DNA from: a virus
DNA: 27,250 nt
IMG/VR virus record: IMGVR_UViG_3300043411_000902
Coordinates: 1-27,250 of that record
Strand: one strand, 5' to 3'
Shown here: positions 3,655 through 12,421 of the stretch, in pieces
Position numbering within the stretch: position 1 is the first letter of the stretch
Layout: the number at the start of each line of letters is the position of its first letter
Notes under the pieces: generated by a model
The model's database searches: none
The model's input: the letters and a program-made list of their open reading frames with translations, nothing else
What the model was told of the DNA's origin: nothing
Translations under genes and position numbers: made by a program

Positions 3655-5198
3655 GTCAAGAAACTTGGGAGGAAAAGCTTGGATTCTCAGCTCCTGCGCT
3701 AGATGAACCTTCGCCAGAACACCTTCCTCCTTCAGAACAGCACTACAATGCAGCAGAAGTTGAGGCACTAGCGAAGAATTCCCTGGATTTCCTGGCGGCG
3801 CTAGCAATGCCGCTGGTTTTCCGCTATCTTTTTCCTGATCTTTTCAAAGCTGCCTGGAATTGGCTCCTCTCTTATGTGCACAAAGAGCGAGATTTTTCGC
3901 AATTGGCATTAGGCTTGCCTCGCGGCTTTGCAAAAACCACATTTATCAAGATTTTCCTGCTCTATGTAATCCTTTTCACCAAGAGAACCTTCATCCTTGT
4001 CTGTGCGAACAACCAGGACAAAGCAAATGCGATTGTTGCTGACGTTATGGACTTCCTTGATGAGCCGAATATCAAGAAGGTCTTCGGAGATTGGCGAATT
4101 GGCGCGGAAACCGATCAGCAGAAGCAGAAGAAATTTGGTTTTCGTGGTCGCAATATCAACATTGTAGCAGGCACTGTAGATACAGTTCGCGGTCTAAACC
4201 TGAAACATCAGCGTCCAGATGTGATGTTATTTGATGACATCCAGAACCGAAAAGAAGCGGAATCTGAGGTAATTTCCCGGCAGATTGAGACAGATATGTA
4301 CGGAACCGCTATGAAAGCGAAGTCTCCGCACGGCTGTCTCTTTATCTTTGTAGGGAATATGTATCCCACAAAGTGGTCTCTCCTTCGCCGCCTCAAGCAC
4401 AATCCAACCTGGTTCAAATTCATTGTCGGCGGTATCCTTGCAACCGGGCAATCTCTCTGGGAAGAACTTCAACCGTACGATCAGCTCCTGAAAGAGTACG
4501 AGAATGACTTGGCAGCCGGGCGCCCAGAAGTATTCTTCGCGGAAGTTCTTAATGACGAAACAGCTTCCTCAAATCACCTCGTTGATCTTTCAAAGCTTCC
4601 CGCATATACGATCCCAGAAGATGAAATCCACCAGGGCAATTTCATCGTCATTGATCCTGCAACAGACAAGGCGAACGCTGATGCAGTCACGGTAATGTAT
4701 TTTGAAATCTATGACACCAAACCAGTCTGTAAAGAGCTAGTCGAAGACCGTCTATCCCCAGGGGAAACTATTTCCACAGCACTTAGAATGGCGCTAAGAC
4801 ATAACTGCCGCGTGGTTGGAATTGAATCCAATGCGTATCAATATACCCTCAATTATTGGTTCGCCTTCATATGTCAGCAAATGGGTGTTATTGGTATAGA
4901 GGCGGTGGAACTATACTCCGGAACGTACTCAAAGAACTCACGGATCATGAGTACCTTCAAAGAACTAATGGCTGGGGAACTGCTGATTCACCCTTCCTGT
5001 ACTGCAGCAGTATTTCTCCAGATAACGCAGTTCAATCCTCTCAAGAGAGACAACGTAGACGGTATCTTAGATTGCCTCTCCTACGCAAAGAAGATGATTG
5101 AACTGTACGGACATTACATTGCATCAACTCTTACTCTGGAAATGCAGGAATTCTCAGCAATACCTGTTCTTCTAGAGGGTGAGAACTCTCCATTCTAG
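3651..5198 (+). CDS. large terminase subunit (TerL), ATPase-nuclease packaging motor
   Basis: This 515-aa protein has the full two-domain TerL layout. The N-terminal ATPase carries a Walker A-like GLPRGFAKTT (residues 88-97), a Walker B VMLFDDIQ with Asp195-Asp196, and a likely coupling segment FIFVGNMYP (231-239). The C-terminal RNase H-like nuclease has FIVIDPATD (Asp335), VGIESNAYQ (Glu392) and an acidic cluster NVDGILD (Asp470, Asp474). It binds the portal vertex, translocates DNA into the prohead using ATP, and cuts the concatemer. It starts in a 4-nt ATGA overlap with the preceding 48-aa gene. All key residues are present and the length is typical, so it should be functional. Confidence 0.96.
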   Translation: MSQETWEEKLGFSAPALDEPSPEHLPPSEQHYNAAEVEALAKNSLDFLAALAMPLVFRYLFPDLFKAAWNWLLSYVHKERDFSQLALGLPRGFAKTTFIKIFLLYVILFTKRTFILVCANNQDKANAIVADVMDFLDEPNIKKVFGDWRIGAETDQQKQKKFGFRGRNINIVAGTVDTVRGLNLKHQRPDVMLFDDIQNRKEAESEVISRQIETDMYGTAMKAKSPHGCLFIFVGNMYPTKWSLLRRLKHNPTWFKFIVGGILATGQSLWEELQPYDQLLKEYENDLAAGRPEVFFAEVLNDETASSNHLVDLSKLPAYTIPEDEIHQGNFIVIDPATDKANADAVTVMYFEIYDTKPVCKELVEDRLSPGETISTALRMALRHNCRVVGIESNAYQYTLNYWFAFICQQMGVIGIEAVELYSGTYSKNSRIMSTFKELMAGELLIHPSCTAAVFLQITQFNPLKRDNVDGILDCLSYAKKMIELYGHYIASTLTLEMQEFSAIPVLLEGENSPF

Positions 5199-5214
5199 GA
5201 CTCTTGGAAATCTG

Positions 5215-6441
5215 ATGGCATCAACTACCGAACAGAGAGCTGCGCAAGGTGCGAAAGATGTAGAGGCAACTCTAGATCGTATTCGTAACTTTGGCATTGG
5301 TGTTCTCAAAGGAGTGACAACGGATGTGCCAGGATTCCTTATGGATGTGGCAGATAAGTTGGCAGGAGACACTGCAGTTCTGGGGGAAAGAGATAGATCT
5401 GCGCAGCTTTTCAAGAAGCTAACAGGCATTGAAACCACAGGTACGCCGCAACAGAAGCTCGGGGAAGTAACTAATCCTGCTGCACTTCTCAAAGCGATAA
5501 TGGTTCCGGCCTTTATGGTGAAAGGACTTCCCGCAGTTAGAGAAGCCACGCGCGCACTAGCAAAGGATCCTAGGAAAGCAGAGGAAATCTTTCGAGAAAC
5601 CGGGATCTTTGCATCGCCCTTAGAAGACGGGGTTATGCGTGCAATCATTGATGATTCAGCCGTGCGCCTAAGAACAGATTCTTCCGCTGTTAGAACTGCC
5701 CTTGACCCTATCAATAAATACAACGGCCCTCAGATGCTCCGTTCTGGAAACAGCTGGGAGCCAGGTTATCTTCCAGATGTGCTAGATCACCCAGAACTTT
5801 TGAAAGTAGTGCCAGGTCTTAAAGACACCAAGATTGGTGGAGCTGGTTTGTCTTCTTACGGCGAAGCTTACTATGATCCGGTCAAAGATTACATTGGCAT
5901 GGGGATGTTTACTAGGCCTCAAGATTTCATGGGAGCTCTTCTTCATGAAGTTCAACATGCAGTGCAAACCAAAACTGGCCTAACAGGCGGTGGCAATCCA
6001 AACATGTTTGTATCTGATGCGAAGCGTTTGGATGATGCAATCATGCGCGCACGTGAAATGAAGGATCTAGCTTTCCTGGCACTGAAGAAAGAAGCTAGTA
6101 GAGTGGGTGAGAATATTTATCAAATGTCGGATTCATTTGCATCCTCCAGTGCTAACCGTCGCATGGATACTGTTGAAGAAGCTCTCTCTACTCTCACATC
6201 CGCAGAATCTAGAAAAGTCCCGCAGTACAAGCGCCTTGCCGGAGAAGCCGAAGCTCGCGCAGTTGAAGCAATGTACAAACAAGGCGGCAATAAATACCCT
6301 CTTTCATACTACGATGTGCCTCTCACTTCCATCATTGAAGATGCATCGTTTGTCAAAAAGGTTGACGATGATCCTGTAACTCAGGCAATCATCAACTCTG
6401 TTCTCCGCAATCCTGCAGCTCTCCCTCCTGCGAAGAAATAA
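5215..6441 (+). CDS. HEXXH metallopeptidase-like protein, polyvalent-protein type
   Basis: From the ATG at 5215 the protein has 408 aa; a GTG at 5179 would add 12 residues but would start inside TerL, so the ATG is preferred. Residues 1-120 are helical with small hydrophobic stretches. The C-terminal half holds YYDPVKDYIGMG, then LLHEVQHAVQ with the zinc-binding His244-Glu245-x-x-His248, then GGGNP, and near the end RLAGEAEARAVEA (about 340-352). This combination matches the metallopeptidase-like domains that accompany large polyvalent phage proteins, as far as I recall. Those are thought to be injected with the DNA and to act on host targets. It lies between TerL and portal, an unusual place for a peptidase, so a capsid maturation protease is the alternative. 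Confidence 0.7.
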   Translation: MASTTEQRAAQGAKDVEATLDRIRNFGIGVLKGVTTDVPGFLMDVADKLAGDTAVLGERDRSAQLFKKLTGIETTGTPQQKLGEVTNPAALLKAIMVPAFMVKGLPAVREATRALAKDPRKAEEIFRETGIFASPLEDGVMRAIIDDSAVRLRTDSSAVRTALDPINKYNGPQMLRSGNSWEPGYLPDVLDHPELLKVVPGLKDTKIGGAGLSSYGEAYYDPVKDYIGMGMFTRPQDFMGALLHEVQHAVQTKTGLTGGGNPNMFVSDAKRLDDAIMRAREMKDLAFLALKKEASRVGENIYQMSDSFASSSANRRMDTVEEALSTLTSAESRKVPQYKRLAGEAEARAVEAMYKQGGNKYPLSYYDVPLTSIIEDASFVKKVDDDPVTQAIINSVLRNPAALPPAKK

Positions 6442-6474
6442 TATTCTTCAACTTCCTCACTTAGGAAACTCACA

Positions 6475-8508
6475 ATGGCAGCCGACCAAGCCTTTAACAT
6501 CCCAAAGAATGTACAAGAAGGATTGATTCAATATCACCGAACAGCTTCCACATTGGTCGAGCGTCAATGGAATCTTCGGGAACAGATGCTGAACATCGAT
6601 CTTGCATACCTCCGGGAGCAGGATAATACAACCGAGAATCAGCGAGCTCGCATTTACAATCGTGCGGGCGATTCAAACAAGATCCAGAACATTACGATTC
6701 CTGTTATCAAACCACAGGTGCGCGCAGCCGTAGCTTACCAAGCCGCTGTGTTTCTAACCGACTATCCAATCCTTGGCGTTGTTGCCTCTCCAAAGTACAT
6801 GGAAGCTGCCAAGCAGATGCAGGCAGTTATCGAAGAGAATTCCATTCGGGGTTCCTGGACTCGTGAACTCCTTCTGTTCTTCCAAGATGGGTTCAAATAC
6901 AATCTCTCAGCAATTGAACTTGCCTGGGACAAATGCACTACTGCAGCACTGGATACTGATGTAACTTTCCGAGGTGGTCAGGAAGGCAAGGTCCGGGAAG
7001 TTATCTGGTCTGGAAATGTGCTGGAACGCTGGGATCCGTACAATACTTATTTCGATTGCCGCATTGATCCATACGATATTCCTACCAAAGGGGAGTTCTG
7101 CGGTCATACGAAACTGATGTCACGTACCGCCCTCAAGACTTTCATTGCAAAGCTTGATAACAAGATTACCGAGAACATTCGTCCTGCCTTTGAATCTCCT
7201 TCCATTCTGAACTCTGGAGCTGGCGGACAATACGGCGCATCTTTCTACCTTCCCATTGTCAATCCTGATGCAATCATTGATTCCAGGAATGTTGGTTACT
7301 TCGATTGGGACGGTTGGGTAGGTCTTTCCCAAGCTACTCGCAAGGACGGCTCTAGGATTTCCTATCGTGGAATCTATGAGGTTTCCATTGAGTACGTGAG
7401 AATCATTCCCTCTGATTTCGATCTGAAGGTTCCGGCTCGCAACACTCCGCAGGTTTGGAAACTCATCATCGTGAATCATTCGGTGATAATCTACGCCGAG
7501 CGCCAAACTAACGCACACGATAAGATTCCCGTATTTTTCGGCTGCCCTTCCGAAGATGGCCTTGGCTATCAAACCAAATCTCTCGCCACTGATGGACTCC
7601 CGTTCCAGCAAACTTCCTCCGCTCTGATGAATTCTGTGATGGCTTCCCGCCGTCGCGCTATTACTGACAGAACTTTGTATGATCCTTCACGTGTGTCAGA
7701 AGCGCACATGAATTCATCCAATCCTTCCGCTAAGATTCCGGTTCGCCCGGCAGCTTACGGCAAGCCAGTTTCAGATGCTGTTTACCAGTTCCCTTTCCGA
7801 GATGACCAGTCAGGTATCAATCTCCAGGAAATCCAATCTCTGATCAATTTCTCTAACACTCTGAATGGCCAGAATGCAGCGCGCCAAGGTCAGTTTGTCA
7901 AGGGGAATAAAACTGACGGACAGTGGCAATCTACCATGTCCAATGCAACTTCTAGCGATCAGATGACAGCCTTGCTTTACGAAGCACAAGTGTTTACTCC
8001 GCTGAAGGAAGTTCTCAAACTGAACATCCTGCAATACCAAGGTGCGGCTTCAATCTATTCTCCTTCCCAGAAGAAGGAAGTCTCAGTAGATCCAGTCCTT
8101 CTGCGCCAGGCAATCATCAATTTCAAGGTGACTGATGGCCTTTTGCCTTCTGATAAGGTAATCTCCGGAGAGTCCTTGAAAGCTGCAATGCAGATCATTG
8201 GAACTTCTCAAACCTTGGGAGGCGCATACAACATTGGTCCGATGTTCTCCTATATCATGAAGTCTGAGAATGTGGATCTGGAGCCGTTCCAGAAATCTCA
8301 AGGTCAGATTGCATACGAACAAGCTCTTGGACAGTGGCAGATGGTTGCACTGGAAGCTGCTAAGAAAGGCACTCCGATCAATACCCCCATGCCTTTGCCA
8401 GAGCAATTCGGCTATGATCCTGAGATAAATGATCCAGAAGAAGCTGGCGAACAAGAACTTTCCACTAACCAACCTACTAGCGGAGGTATGTCAAATGGCG
8501 CAACTTAA
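6475..8508 (+). CDS. portal protein
   Basis: This 677-aa protein starts 9 nt after TTAGGAAA. Its position (after TerL, before scaffold and capsid) and length fit the large portals of podoviruses. Visible hallmarks are an N-terminal helical region, the block TIPVIKPQVRAAVAYQAAVF (about residues 82-101), the WDPYNTYFDCRIDPYDIP segment (about 189-206), and a long helical stem and crown region rich in Gln and Asn (about 440-560). The acidic tail ends in EEAGEQELST. Twelve copies should form the ring at one vertex through which DNA enters and leaves, docking TerL and later the adaptor. Its end overlaps the next gene by 14 nt. Confidence 0.9.
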   Translation: MAADQAFNIPKNVQEGLIQYHRTASTLVERQWNLREQMLNIDLAYLREQDNTTENQRARIYNRAGDSNKIQNITIPVIKPQVRAAVAYQAAVFLTDYPILGVVASPKYMEAAKQMQAVIEENSIRGSWTRELLLFFQDGFKYNLSAIELAWDKCTTAALDTDVTFRGGQEGKVREVIWSGNVLERWDPYNTYFDCRIDPYDIPTKGEFCGHTKLMSRTALKTFIAKLDNKITENIRPAFESPSILNSGAGGQYGASFYLPIVNPDAIIDSRNVGYFDWDGWVGLSQATRKDGSRISYRGIYEVSIEYVRIIPSDFDLKVPARNTPQVWKLIIVNHSVIIYAERQTNAHDKIPVFFGCPSEDGLGYQTKSLATDGLPFQQTSSALMNSVMASRRRAITDRTLYDPSRVSEAHMNSSNPSAKIPVRPAAYGKPVSDAVYQFPFRDDQSGINLQEIQSLINFSNTLNGQNAARQGQFVKGNKTDGQWQSTMSNATSSDQMTALLYEAQVFTPLKEVLKLNILQYQGAASIYSPSQKKEVSVDPVLLRQAIINFKVTDGLLPSDKVISGESLKAAMQIIGTSQTLGGAYNIGPMFSYIMKSENVDLEPFQKSQGQIAYEQALGQWQMVALEAAKKGTPINTPMPLPEQFGYDPEINDPEEAGEQELSTNQPTSGGMSNGAT

Positions 8509-8824
8509 TCCTGAAAGCCGATTCCAATCCTGGAAGCTTTCTGAAACTGAATTCTTCCAAGGTGCAATCCTCACCTCTTTGCAGAAGCAGGTTATCCAGA
8601 ATCAAATCTGTGATCTGGCCACACAGAAAATCAACCTTGAATTTGATCCAGCTGCACCGCTTGTTTTCATGCAAGCTGAAGCTGGTATGCGAGGGCAGAT
8701 TCTGGCCCTTGAGTATCTGATCACCCTCTCTTCTGAAGCGGAAAAACAGTTTGATCCGGGACTTCAGAAGATTCACATCCAAGACTCCGAATCAAATCCC
8801 GGTCAATCCAACCCACCTCTCTAG
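8495..8824 (+). CDS. small conserved-position head protein (109 aa)
   Basis: The chosen ATG (8495) has an excellent GGAGG site 8 nt upstream, inside the end of the portal gene; an upstream in-frame ATG lacks this. The protein (MAQLNPESRF...) is helical, with a central segment VIQNQICDLATQKINLEFDP and a Pro/Ser-rich C-terminus. Small ORFs of this size often lie between portal and scaffold in podoviruses, and a structural or assembly role is inferred only from that. No domain is recognised. Confidence 0.72.
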   Translation: MAQLNPESRFQSWKLSETEFFQGAILTSLQKQVIQNQICDLATQKINLEFDPAAPLVFMQAEAGMRGQILALEYLITLSSEAEKQFDPGLQKIHIQDSESNPGQSNPPL

Positions 8825-8842
8825 CACCCTCAGGAAACTACC

Positions 8843-9601
8843 ATGTCCATCTTTGAAAAAATCTTTGGCGCCAAGACTGCGAACATCCCGGTTCCGCAAC
8901 CTGGTATGACTAACAATCTGGCAACCAATCCCCAGCCTGCTGGGACTCAGGTTTCTGCTCAGACTGCCCCGAATGGTGCGGTTCCTGCAGGTTCCCAAGA
9001 AGCTCCCCCAAAAGAATCCCCTGAGGGGAAGTTTGAGAAGCTGTGGGAAACTGCTCCCACTGATCCGAATGCACCGAAAGAAAATGTGCAAGAAGGTCTC
9101 ACTCCAGAGAAAATGCTGGAAGCTGCTGGCAAGGTAGATTTCAAACGAATCCTTGATCCGGCTCTGCTTCAAAAGATTTCTGCTGGCGGTGAAGAAGCTG
9201 TTGCTGCGATGGCAGAACTGATGAATAAGACAGCTCAAACAGTTTACGGACAATCAACTGTGGTTGCTCAGAAACTGGTAGAGACTCAAGTTGCACGAGC
9301 TCGGGAAGATTTTGTAAAAGAGATTCCCAATCTTGTGCGAAAGCAAGCAGCGCGAGAATCGCTGTTGTCGGAAAACCCGGCATTCAACAAGCCAACTGTG
9401 GCACCAATCGTTGCGGCTGTTCAACAACAATTGCAACATAAGTACCCCAACGCTACCGTTGCAGAACTAAATACTCTGGCGCGGGAATTCCTCCAAACTG
9501 CCGTTTCGGATTTGTCCCCTCCCGTGAAATCTGCTGCATCTTCGGCGCCAGCAGGTATCGATTGGGATAGTTGGGCAACTACCAATCCGGCACAACACTG
9601 A
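8843..9601 (+). CDS. scaffolding protein
   Basis: This 252-aa protein starts 9 nt after CAGGAAA. The composition is typical of a phage scaffold: a Pro/Ala/Gln/Asn-rich disordered N-terminal half (residues 15-75), then long charged helices (GGEEAVAAMAELMNKTAQTV, VARAREDFVKEIPNLVRKQA), and a C-terminal IDWDSWATTNPAQH tail that may dock on capsid subunits. It immediately precedes the decoration-like and capsid genes, as scaffolds do. It should direct prohead assembly and then leave. There is no protease motif in it. The call rests on position and composition. Confidence 0.82.
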   Translation: MSIFEKIFGAKTANIPVPQPGMTNNLATNPQPAGTQVSAQTAPNGAVPAGSQEAPPKESPEGKFEKLWETAPTDPNAPKENVQEGLTPEKMLEAAGKVDFKRILDPALLQKISAGGEEAVAAMAELMNKTAQTVYGQSTVVAQKLVETQVARAREDFVKEIPNLVRKQAARESLLSENPAFNKPTVAPIVAAVQQQLQHKYPNATVAELNTLAREFLQTAVSDLSPPVKSAASSAPAGIDWDSWATTNPAQH

Positions 9602-9636
9602 TTCTTAGTTCTTCACTCTTCTTCTAAGGAAACGAA

Positions 9637-10041
9637 ATGCTTTTCAAACGTGTGATGGCAACCAACAATGCTGGTTTGCCGCAAGTCTCTCGCCAAGGTG
9701 TTGGTATGTTGGACAACATTAGTGTTGTCGAAAAAACTACTGATGCAAACCATGCCATTACTGTCGCTGAAATGGGCGGTGGTTGCATTTATTACAGTGC
9801 ACTGTCTGCTGGTCGAGTGGTTACTACTCCGACGGCTGCCTTGATTCTGGCCGCTTGTCCTGATATGGACATTGGCGATTCATTCTCCTTCTGGGTTGCT
9901 ATCCAGGACGCGTTTGCAATTACTTGGGCGGCTGGTACTGGCGTGACTTTGAAAGGTCGCACGACTACTGCTGCCTCGTCATCTAGCATGATTGTGGTTA
10001 CTAAGACTGCCGCGGCCACGGTCGATTGGTACGTCCTGTAA
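9637..10041 (+). CDS. capsid decoration-like protein (134 aa)
   Basis: The protein starts 5 nt after CTAAGGAAA. It is small, beta-rich and rich in Ala, Thr, Val and Gly (TPTAALILAACPDMDIGDSF, TWAAGTGVTLKGRTTTAASS), with no long helix, typical of head decoration or stabilisation proteins. It sits between scaffold and major capsid, the usual place for decoration genes. Codon use is the same as in the capsid gene, suggesting high expression. It would bind the mature shell. I base this on fold type and position, not on recognised sequence identity. Confidence 0.65.
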   Translation: MLFKRVMATNNAGLPQVSRQGVGMLDNISVVEKTTDANHAITVAEMGGGCIYYSALSAGRVVTTPTAALILAACPDMDIGDSFSFWVAIQDAFAITWAAGTGVTLKGRTTTAASSSSMIVVTKTAAATVDWYVL

Positions 10042-10076
10042 TCTCCCAACCTTCTCCAATCTAAGGAACATTCCAA

Positions 10077-11300
10077 ATGTCTACCGGTATCCAAAACACC
10101 AGTGGCTTTACCACTGATCTTGTCGAGAAATCATTTGCGTCGATGATCACGCGGCTGATGCCGAATGGTCAAGCACCGCTGTTTGGTATGTCAGCAATGC
10201 TGCCTACTGAAGTTGCTGTGCAAGTCGAACACGGTTTCTTCACGAAAACCATGCTGTTCCCGTCCTTGAATCTGGACGCTGCTGTTGCTGATGCAACTTC
10301 CACCACTTTCACCGTTTCCTCGACTTCCGATGTTCTGCCTGGAATGTTGATGCGCGCGGAATCGACTGGTGAAGTTGTTATCATCAACTCGGTTGTTTCT
10401 TCCACTCAAGTCACGGTGACTCGCGGTGTTGGTTCTACTGCGGCGGCAATTGCTGACAACGTGAATCTGTACCAAATCGGTAATGCGTTTGAAGAAAGTT
10501 CGGTTCGTCCGAACGCTCTGCAAATCAACCCGGTTCGCATCACCAACCTGACCCAGATCTTCCGCAACACCTGGGCACTTTCCGGTTCTGCGCAAGCTAC
10601 GCAGGTGATTGCTGGCGAAACTACTGTCGCTGAAAGTCGTATGGATTGTGCAGCTTTCCACGCTGCTGATATCGAAAAGGCTTTGTTCTTTGGTACCAAG
10701 AGCCAAGGTACTCGCAATGGCCAACCTTTCCGTACAATGGATGGTTTGCGCAACATCATCCTGAATGCTGCTTACTATCCTGCCAGTTACGGCGGTGTGG
10801 TGAACAACACTACGGCTGGCGGTACCACGAACTTCACCCAGTTGGAAACTGCTCTAGATCCGGTCTTCAATCAGGCAACTGATCCGAAGGTTGGCAATGA
10901 GCGTGTTCTGTTTGTTGGCGGTGCAGCTCGCAAAGTGATCAACAACATTGGTCGCCTGAATTCCACCTACTACATTCAGAATGGTGCAACTTCGTACGGC
11001 CTGCAATTCGGGCAATTCAATATTGCTCGTGGCAGTTTCCGTATGGTTGAGCATCCTCTGTTCAACAGCAATAGCGATTGGAGCAAGTACGCGATTGCCG
11101 TGGATCTGTCGACTTTCCGTGTTGCTTATCTTGGTGGCCGCAAGACCATGAAACAAGAATTCAACATGGCTGGTGACACTGTGGTGGATAACGGCATTGA
11201 CGCAGTTGGCGGTACCCTGACTACCGAACTGACTTGCGTTGTGAAGAATCCTCCTGCAAACGCCATCATCACCAATCTGACGGCTGCTGCTGCAGGCTAA
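10077..11300 (+). CDS. major capsid protein, HK97 fold, SU10/DUF5309-like
   Basis: This 407-aa protein has a TAAGGAA site about 8 nt upstream. Features in order: an N-terminal arm, an insertion domain of beta strands (about residues 66-135) with SSTQVTVTRGVGST, and then the characteristic blocks NLTQIFRNTWALSGSAQAT (158-175), VAESRMDCAAFHAADIEKAL and FFGTKSQGTRNGQPFRTMDG (about 184-223). These blocks are typical of the SU10-like capsid family (DUF5309). The C-terminal part includes VLFVGGAARKVINNIGRL. It builds the icosahedral shell over the scaffold. The adaptor family downstream (11819) fits the same phage type. Codon use is strongly biased, as expected for the most abundant virion protein. 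Confidence 0.93.
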   Translation: MSTGIQNTSGFTTDLVEKSFASMITRLMPNGQAPLFGMSAMLPTEVAVQVEHGFFTKTMLFPSLNLDAAVADATSTTFTVSSTSDVLPGMLMRAESTGEVVIINSVVSSTQVTVTRGVGSTAAAIADNVNLYQIGNAFEESSVRPNALQINPVRITNLTQIFRNTWALSGSAQATQVIAGETTVAESRMDCAAFHAADIEKALFFGTKSQGTRNGQPFRTMDGLRNIILNAAYYPASYGGVVNNTTAGGTTNFTQLETALDPVFNQATDPKVGNERVLFVGGAARKVINNIGRLNSTYYIQNGATSYGLQFGQFNIARGSFRMVEHPLFNSNSDWSKYAIAVDLSTFRVAYLGGRKTMKQEFNMAGDTVVDNGIDAVGGTLTTELTCVVKNPPANAIITNLTAAAAG

Positions 11301-11303
11301 TTC

Positions 11304-11373
11304 CTCCTGAGGGAAACAGTTTTCTGGTAGGGGTTTCCTGGTCTGAAACTCTTACTTCCATCCACCTCAGGAG
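11304..11373 (+). promoter_or_regulatory. predicted RNA structure covering the ribosome-binding site after the capsid gene
   Basis: CTCCTGAGG at 11304-11312, just past the capsid stop, is perfectly complementary to CCTCAGGAG at 11365-11373. The latter contains the AGGAG ribosome-binding site of the gene at 11382. Inside the loop two mutually exclusive stems are possible: GGAAAC (11312-11317) with GTTTCC (11333-11338), or GTTTC (11333-11337) with GAAAC (11345-11349). This could lower translation of the next gene relative to capsid, or stabilise the capsid mRNA 3' end. There is no U tract, so it is not a classical terminator. Confidence 0.5.
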
Positions 11374-11381
11374 TATTAAAT

Positions 11382-11816
11382 ATGTCCACTGCTCAACAGG
11401 CCAAGCGCCTTTTCAAAAGTACCTTCCGTTTCGGAAATGTCGTGACTCCCAAGGGTCACATTTTGCATTTCAAGGGCGGGATGTTTGCTACTGACAATCC
11501 AGCGTATATTGAATACCTGGACAGTGAGATTGCAAACAATGGTTTCGCGGGAACTGTGTTCATCGATCCCAATGCGCGCACAATTACCGCTGAGCAAGAG
11601 AATCCTCTGATTGCGCTTCGCAAGAAGTTCTACGAGGAATTCGAAGCTGAGCGTGCTAGCAAACTGCTCCCTTCCAATGACATGGGAAATTCGGAAGCTG
11701 GTAAGTTGACTCCCGCATCTACCTCAGATATCGCTTCCACTGCCGCTGGCGGCGATGCCAGTCAAACTACCGCCCGTTTGATGGCACTTGCAGCTCAGAC
11801 TGCCACGAAGAAGTAA
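11382..11816 (+). CDS. head-associated protein (144 aa)
   Basis: The ATG lies 8 nt after AGGAG. The N-terminal half (residues 8-65) is beta-rich (FKSTFRFGNVVTPKGHILHF, GGMFATDNPAYIEYLDSEI); then comes a charged helix (ALRKKFYEEFEAERASKLL) and a low-complexity Ser/Thr/Ala tail. Small proteins of this pattern commonly follow the capsid gene in phages with SU10-like capsids, and are likely head-completion or minor head proteins. Exact function is unknown. Its ribosome-binding site can pair with a sequence at the end of the capsid gene, suggesting its level is held below capsid. It ends 2 nt before the adaptor gene. Confidence 0.7.
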   Translation: MSTAQQAKRLFKSTFRFGNVVTPKGHILHFKGGMFATDNPAYIEYLDSEIANNGFAGTVFIDPNARTITAEQENPLIALRKKFYEEFEAERASKLLPSNDMGNSEAGKLTPASTSDIASTAAGGDASQTTARLMALAAQTATKK

Positions 11817-11818
11817 TC

Positions 11819-12409
11819 ATGAACCTGGCCGAATTGCGTGCAGAAGTCTATACCATTACAAACCGCCCAGATCTGGTGGCACAGACGCTCACCGCAATTC
11901 GGGCAGCTACCCTAAAAATTCATCAGAGAGATTATTTCTATAAGGATCTCTTTGAAACAGGCATCTCCTTTACAACTTCTGATTATACCCAACAGATTGA
12001 GTACCGCACTTTAATTCCAAAGTGGCGCTCTCTGAAATATATTCGGAAGACTGATAGTACTGGCACTGAGCAAGGTGCATTTTTTGATGTCATAGTTCCT
12101 GAGAATGTACTGGATGATTACAAACTCAACCGCTCTAACATTTGCTATGTTGCGGGAGAGGTAGTTCAACTTCGCTCGAAGGTTGAAATTCAGTACGCAA
12201 TTCTCGGTTGCTACGTAAACCCTGACATAACAGAAGCGACCTATAACTCCTGGGTTGCGATAGATCATCCATACGCTATCATTTTTGAAGCCGCTTCTTT
12301 GGTTTTCAAGATGGTAGGAGATACAGAACAGTTTGCAGCTTACAGCGACTTAGCTGGAATGCAGCTCCAAGAAGTTGTTATTTCTAATGTTCAATCCTTT
12401 GGTCAATAG
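11819..12409 (+). CDS. head-tail adaptor protein (SU10 adaptor / gp4-like)
   Basis: This 196-aa protein starts 2 nt after the previous stop. The N-terminus LAELRAEVYTITNRPDLVAQ followed by TLTAIRAATLKIHQRDYFYK is the characteristic opening of phage adaptor proteins that sit under the portal in podoviruses of the SU10 and P22 types. The rest is mixed alpha/beta with a C-terminal helix (ADLAGMQ-like, MQLQEVVISNV). Twelve copies would connect the portal to the nozzle and help hold DNA in the head. Codon use turns more A+T-rich from here through the tail genes. Confidence 0.78.
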   Translation: MNLAELRAEVYTITNRPDLVAQTLTAIRAATLKIHQRDYFYKDLFETGISFTTSDYTQQIEYRTLIPKWRSLKYIRKTDSTGTEQGAFFDVIVPENVLDDYKLNRSNICYVAGEVVQLRSKVEIQYAILGCYVNPDITEATYNSWVAIDHPYAIIFEAASLVFKMVGDTEQFAAYSDLAGMQLQEVVISNVQSFGQ

Positions 12410-12421
12410 GACTGTATAAAT

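Noticed and set aside
5172-5723. 183-aa minus-strand ORF opposite the metallopeptidase-like gene
   Set aside because: Ser/Arg/Ala-rich shadow of the sense gene with no supporting signal.
10077-11300. Possible programmed frameshift or Ig-like extension of the capsid protein
   Set aside because: The frame ends cleanly with TAA at normal family length; no slippery sequence with a useful downstream frame was found.
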